Positions 5,622 to 6,204 of a DNA stretch of 6,204 nucleotides are shown one piece after another. Numbering within the stretch: the stretch's first letter is position 1; the number at the start of each line of letters is the position of its first letter. The translations under genes were made by a program, and so were the position numbers. The notes beneath the pieces are model-generated. The model was not told where the DNA came from and made no database searches. It worked only from the letters and a program-made list of their open reading frames with translations. This stretch comes from Candidatus Zymogenus sp. (GTDB lineage Bacteria > Desulfobacterota > Zymogenia > Zymogenales > Zymogenaceae): NCBI GenBank assembly GCA_030613285.1, contig JAUWME010000152.1:1-6204 (forward strand), in the 5' to 3' direction.

Positions 5622-5676
5622 TAGTCAACAAAGAAGAAACGTTGTTTCAAAAACATTTTCCTTGAAAAACATGAAT

Positions 5677-5680
5677 GGAG
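5677..5680 (+). promoter_or_regulatory. ribosome binding site choosing between two starts
   Basis: GGAG lies nine bases before ATG 5690 and only three before the in-frame ATG at 5684, favouring 5690. Confidence 0.6.
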
Positions 5681-5689
5681 AATATGAAA

Positions 5690-6204
5690 ATGAAAAAAGC
5701 ATTTATCGGCATCGCCATTATCGCCGGAATCGTAATAATTGCTGGTCTCTACTTCACCGTTGCCATAGGCGACCTCAAGGGGATCGAGACGAAAGAGATT
5801 CCCGAAATAGTAAAAGATGAAGCCAAGGGCATGGTTTACGTAAAGCCTGTGGACGATCCAACAGGCAAGCCAAAAGAATTCTGCCGGGTAATAGATGTTG
5901 ACGGAAAATCGAAATTTCTGCAAGTCAATGCCGACGACCAATATATGATCGGCTACCTCAAGGCCCGAACCATCGGAGACGAAATGATGGACTACATCAA
6001 TACCGTTGATAAAGAGGTCACCGACTACGCGGGCTCCTTTATGATGCGCATAGTAAAAAAGAAGAGCCGCTACTACTGGAAGGCGATGGATGACAAATAT
6101 AAGGATGAGGTCATCGGGGTGTACCACGGCCTTTTGGATGAGGGCTACGACGTTAAGGCGGCCGATGTCCTCTTTGCGTACACATGGCGGGAGCTTGTGT
6201 ATGT
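5690..6204 (+). CDS. membrane-anchored protein of unknown function, 3' end outside the window
   Basis: An open frame of 171 codons runs to the window edge without a stop. The product starts MKKAFIGIAIIAGIVIIAGL, a typical positively charged N-terminus plus one hydrophobic helix (about 4-24), either an uncleaved anchor or a signal peptide; no lipobox or clear signal peptidase I site follows. The rest is a hydrophilic, Lys/Asp/Tyr-rich domain with a single cysteine (65), likely extracytoplasmic. The visible part includes KEIPEIVKDEAKG, YYWKAMDDKYKDEV and GYDVKAADVLFAY. I recognise no family. The start is backed by a promoter at 5593-5621 and GGAG. A 175-codon minus-strand ORF covers the same bases but lacks these signals and is taken as a shadow. 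The gene is divergent from the lipoprotein gene, separated by about 217 nt. Confidence 0.8.
   Translation, partial: MKKAFIGIAIIAGIVIIAGLYFTVAIGDLKGIETKEIPEIVKDEAKGMVYVKPVDDPTGKPKEFCRVIDVDGKSKFLQVNADDQYMIGYLKARTIGDEMMDYINTVDKEVTDYAGSFMMRIVKKKSRYYWKAMDDKYKDEVIGVYHGLLDEGYDVKAADVLFAYTWRELVY

Noticed and set aside
5600..6127. Minus-strand ORF of 175 codons at the right edge
   Set aside because: The plus-strand frame over the same bases has a promoter, ribosome binding site and a typical Met-Lys-Lys membrane anchor; the minus ORF has none and is rich in His/Tyr/Phe as antisense frames often are.

Overview
The window is moderately AT-rich bacterial DNA holding five clear protein genes, a probable small ORF and a block of tandem repeats. 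No rRNA, tRNA, CRISPR array or transposase gene is visible. The protein content suggests a Gram-negative anaerobe of the deltaproteobacterial (Desulfobacterota) type: an L-2-amino-thiazoline-4-carboxylate hydrolase-like protein, a probable V4R-fold protein, LytM peptidases with a G-x-G-G motif before the catalytic domain, and a conserved lipoprotein. This placement is inference from gene style, not a marker gene.

Left part (1-2016, + strand). An imperfect hairpin resembling an integron attC site (4-76) is followed by a 15-codon ORF with a good ribosome binding site. Next come a cysteine-free protein with the outline of a V4R small-molecule-binding domain (234-1070) and an ATC-hydrolase-family protein (1157-1903). 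Overlapping the end of the latter is a 41-codon ORF (1891-2016) whose last 14 residues and underlying DNA repeat the tail of the V4R-like protein. This looks like either a tiny translated protein or the remnant of a lost paralogue.

Middle (2017-2409). This gene-free gap lies between convergent transcription units. It is filled by an 84-bp tandem repeat: two nearly identical copies, a third diverged copy and a partial fourth that runs up to the stop codon of the next gene.

Right part (2410-5472, - strand). Two tandem paralogous M23 (LytM/LysM-type) metallopeptidases share domain layout: N-terminal membrane anchor, helical coiled-coil stalk, FGIGGP linker motif and complete zinc-site residues. 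Each has its own promoter, and the two promoters share the arrangement TTGACT, then 13 or 14 nt, then GTGATATAT. In the downstream copy the -10 element lies inside a perfect TGTGA-N6-TCACA palindrome, the consensus shape of a CRP-type operator. Upstream of both peptidases lies a lipoprotein of a conserved but uncharacterised family (4657-5472).

Right edge (5590-6204, + strand). A consensus-like promoter drives a divergently transcribed gene for a membrane-anchored protein of unknown function that runs off the window. The minus-strand genes point to the cell envelope: peptidoglycan hydrolysis or remodelling anchored in the inner membrane, plus a lipoprotein. The plus-strand genes on the left appear to be an unrelated small-molecule-handling pair.
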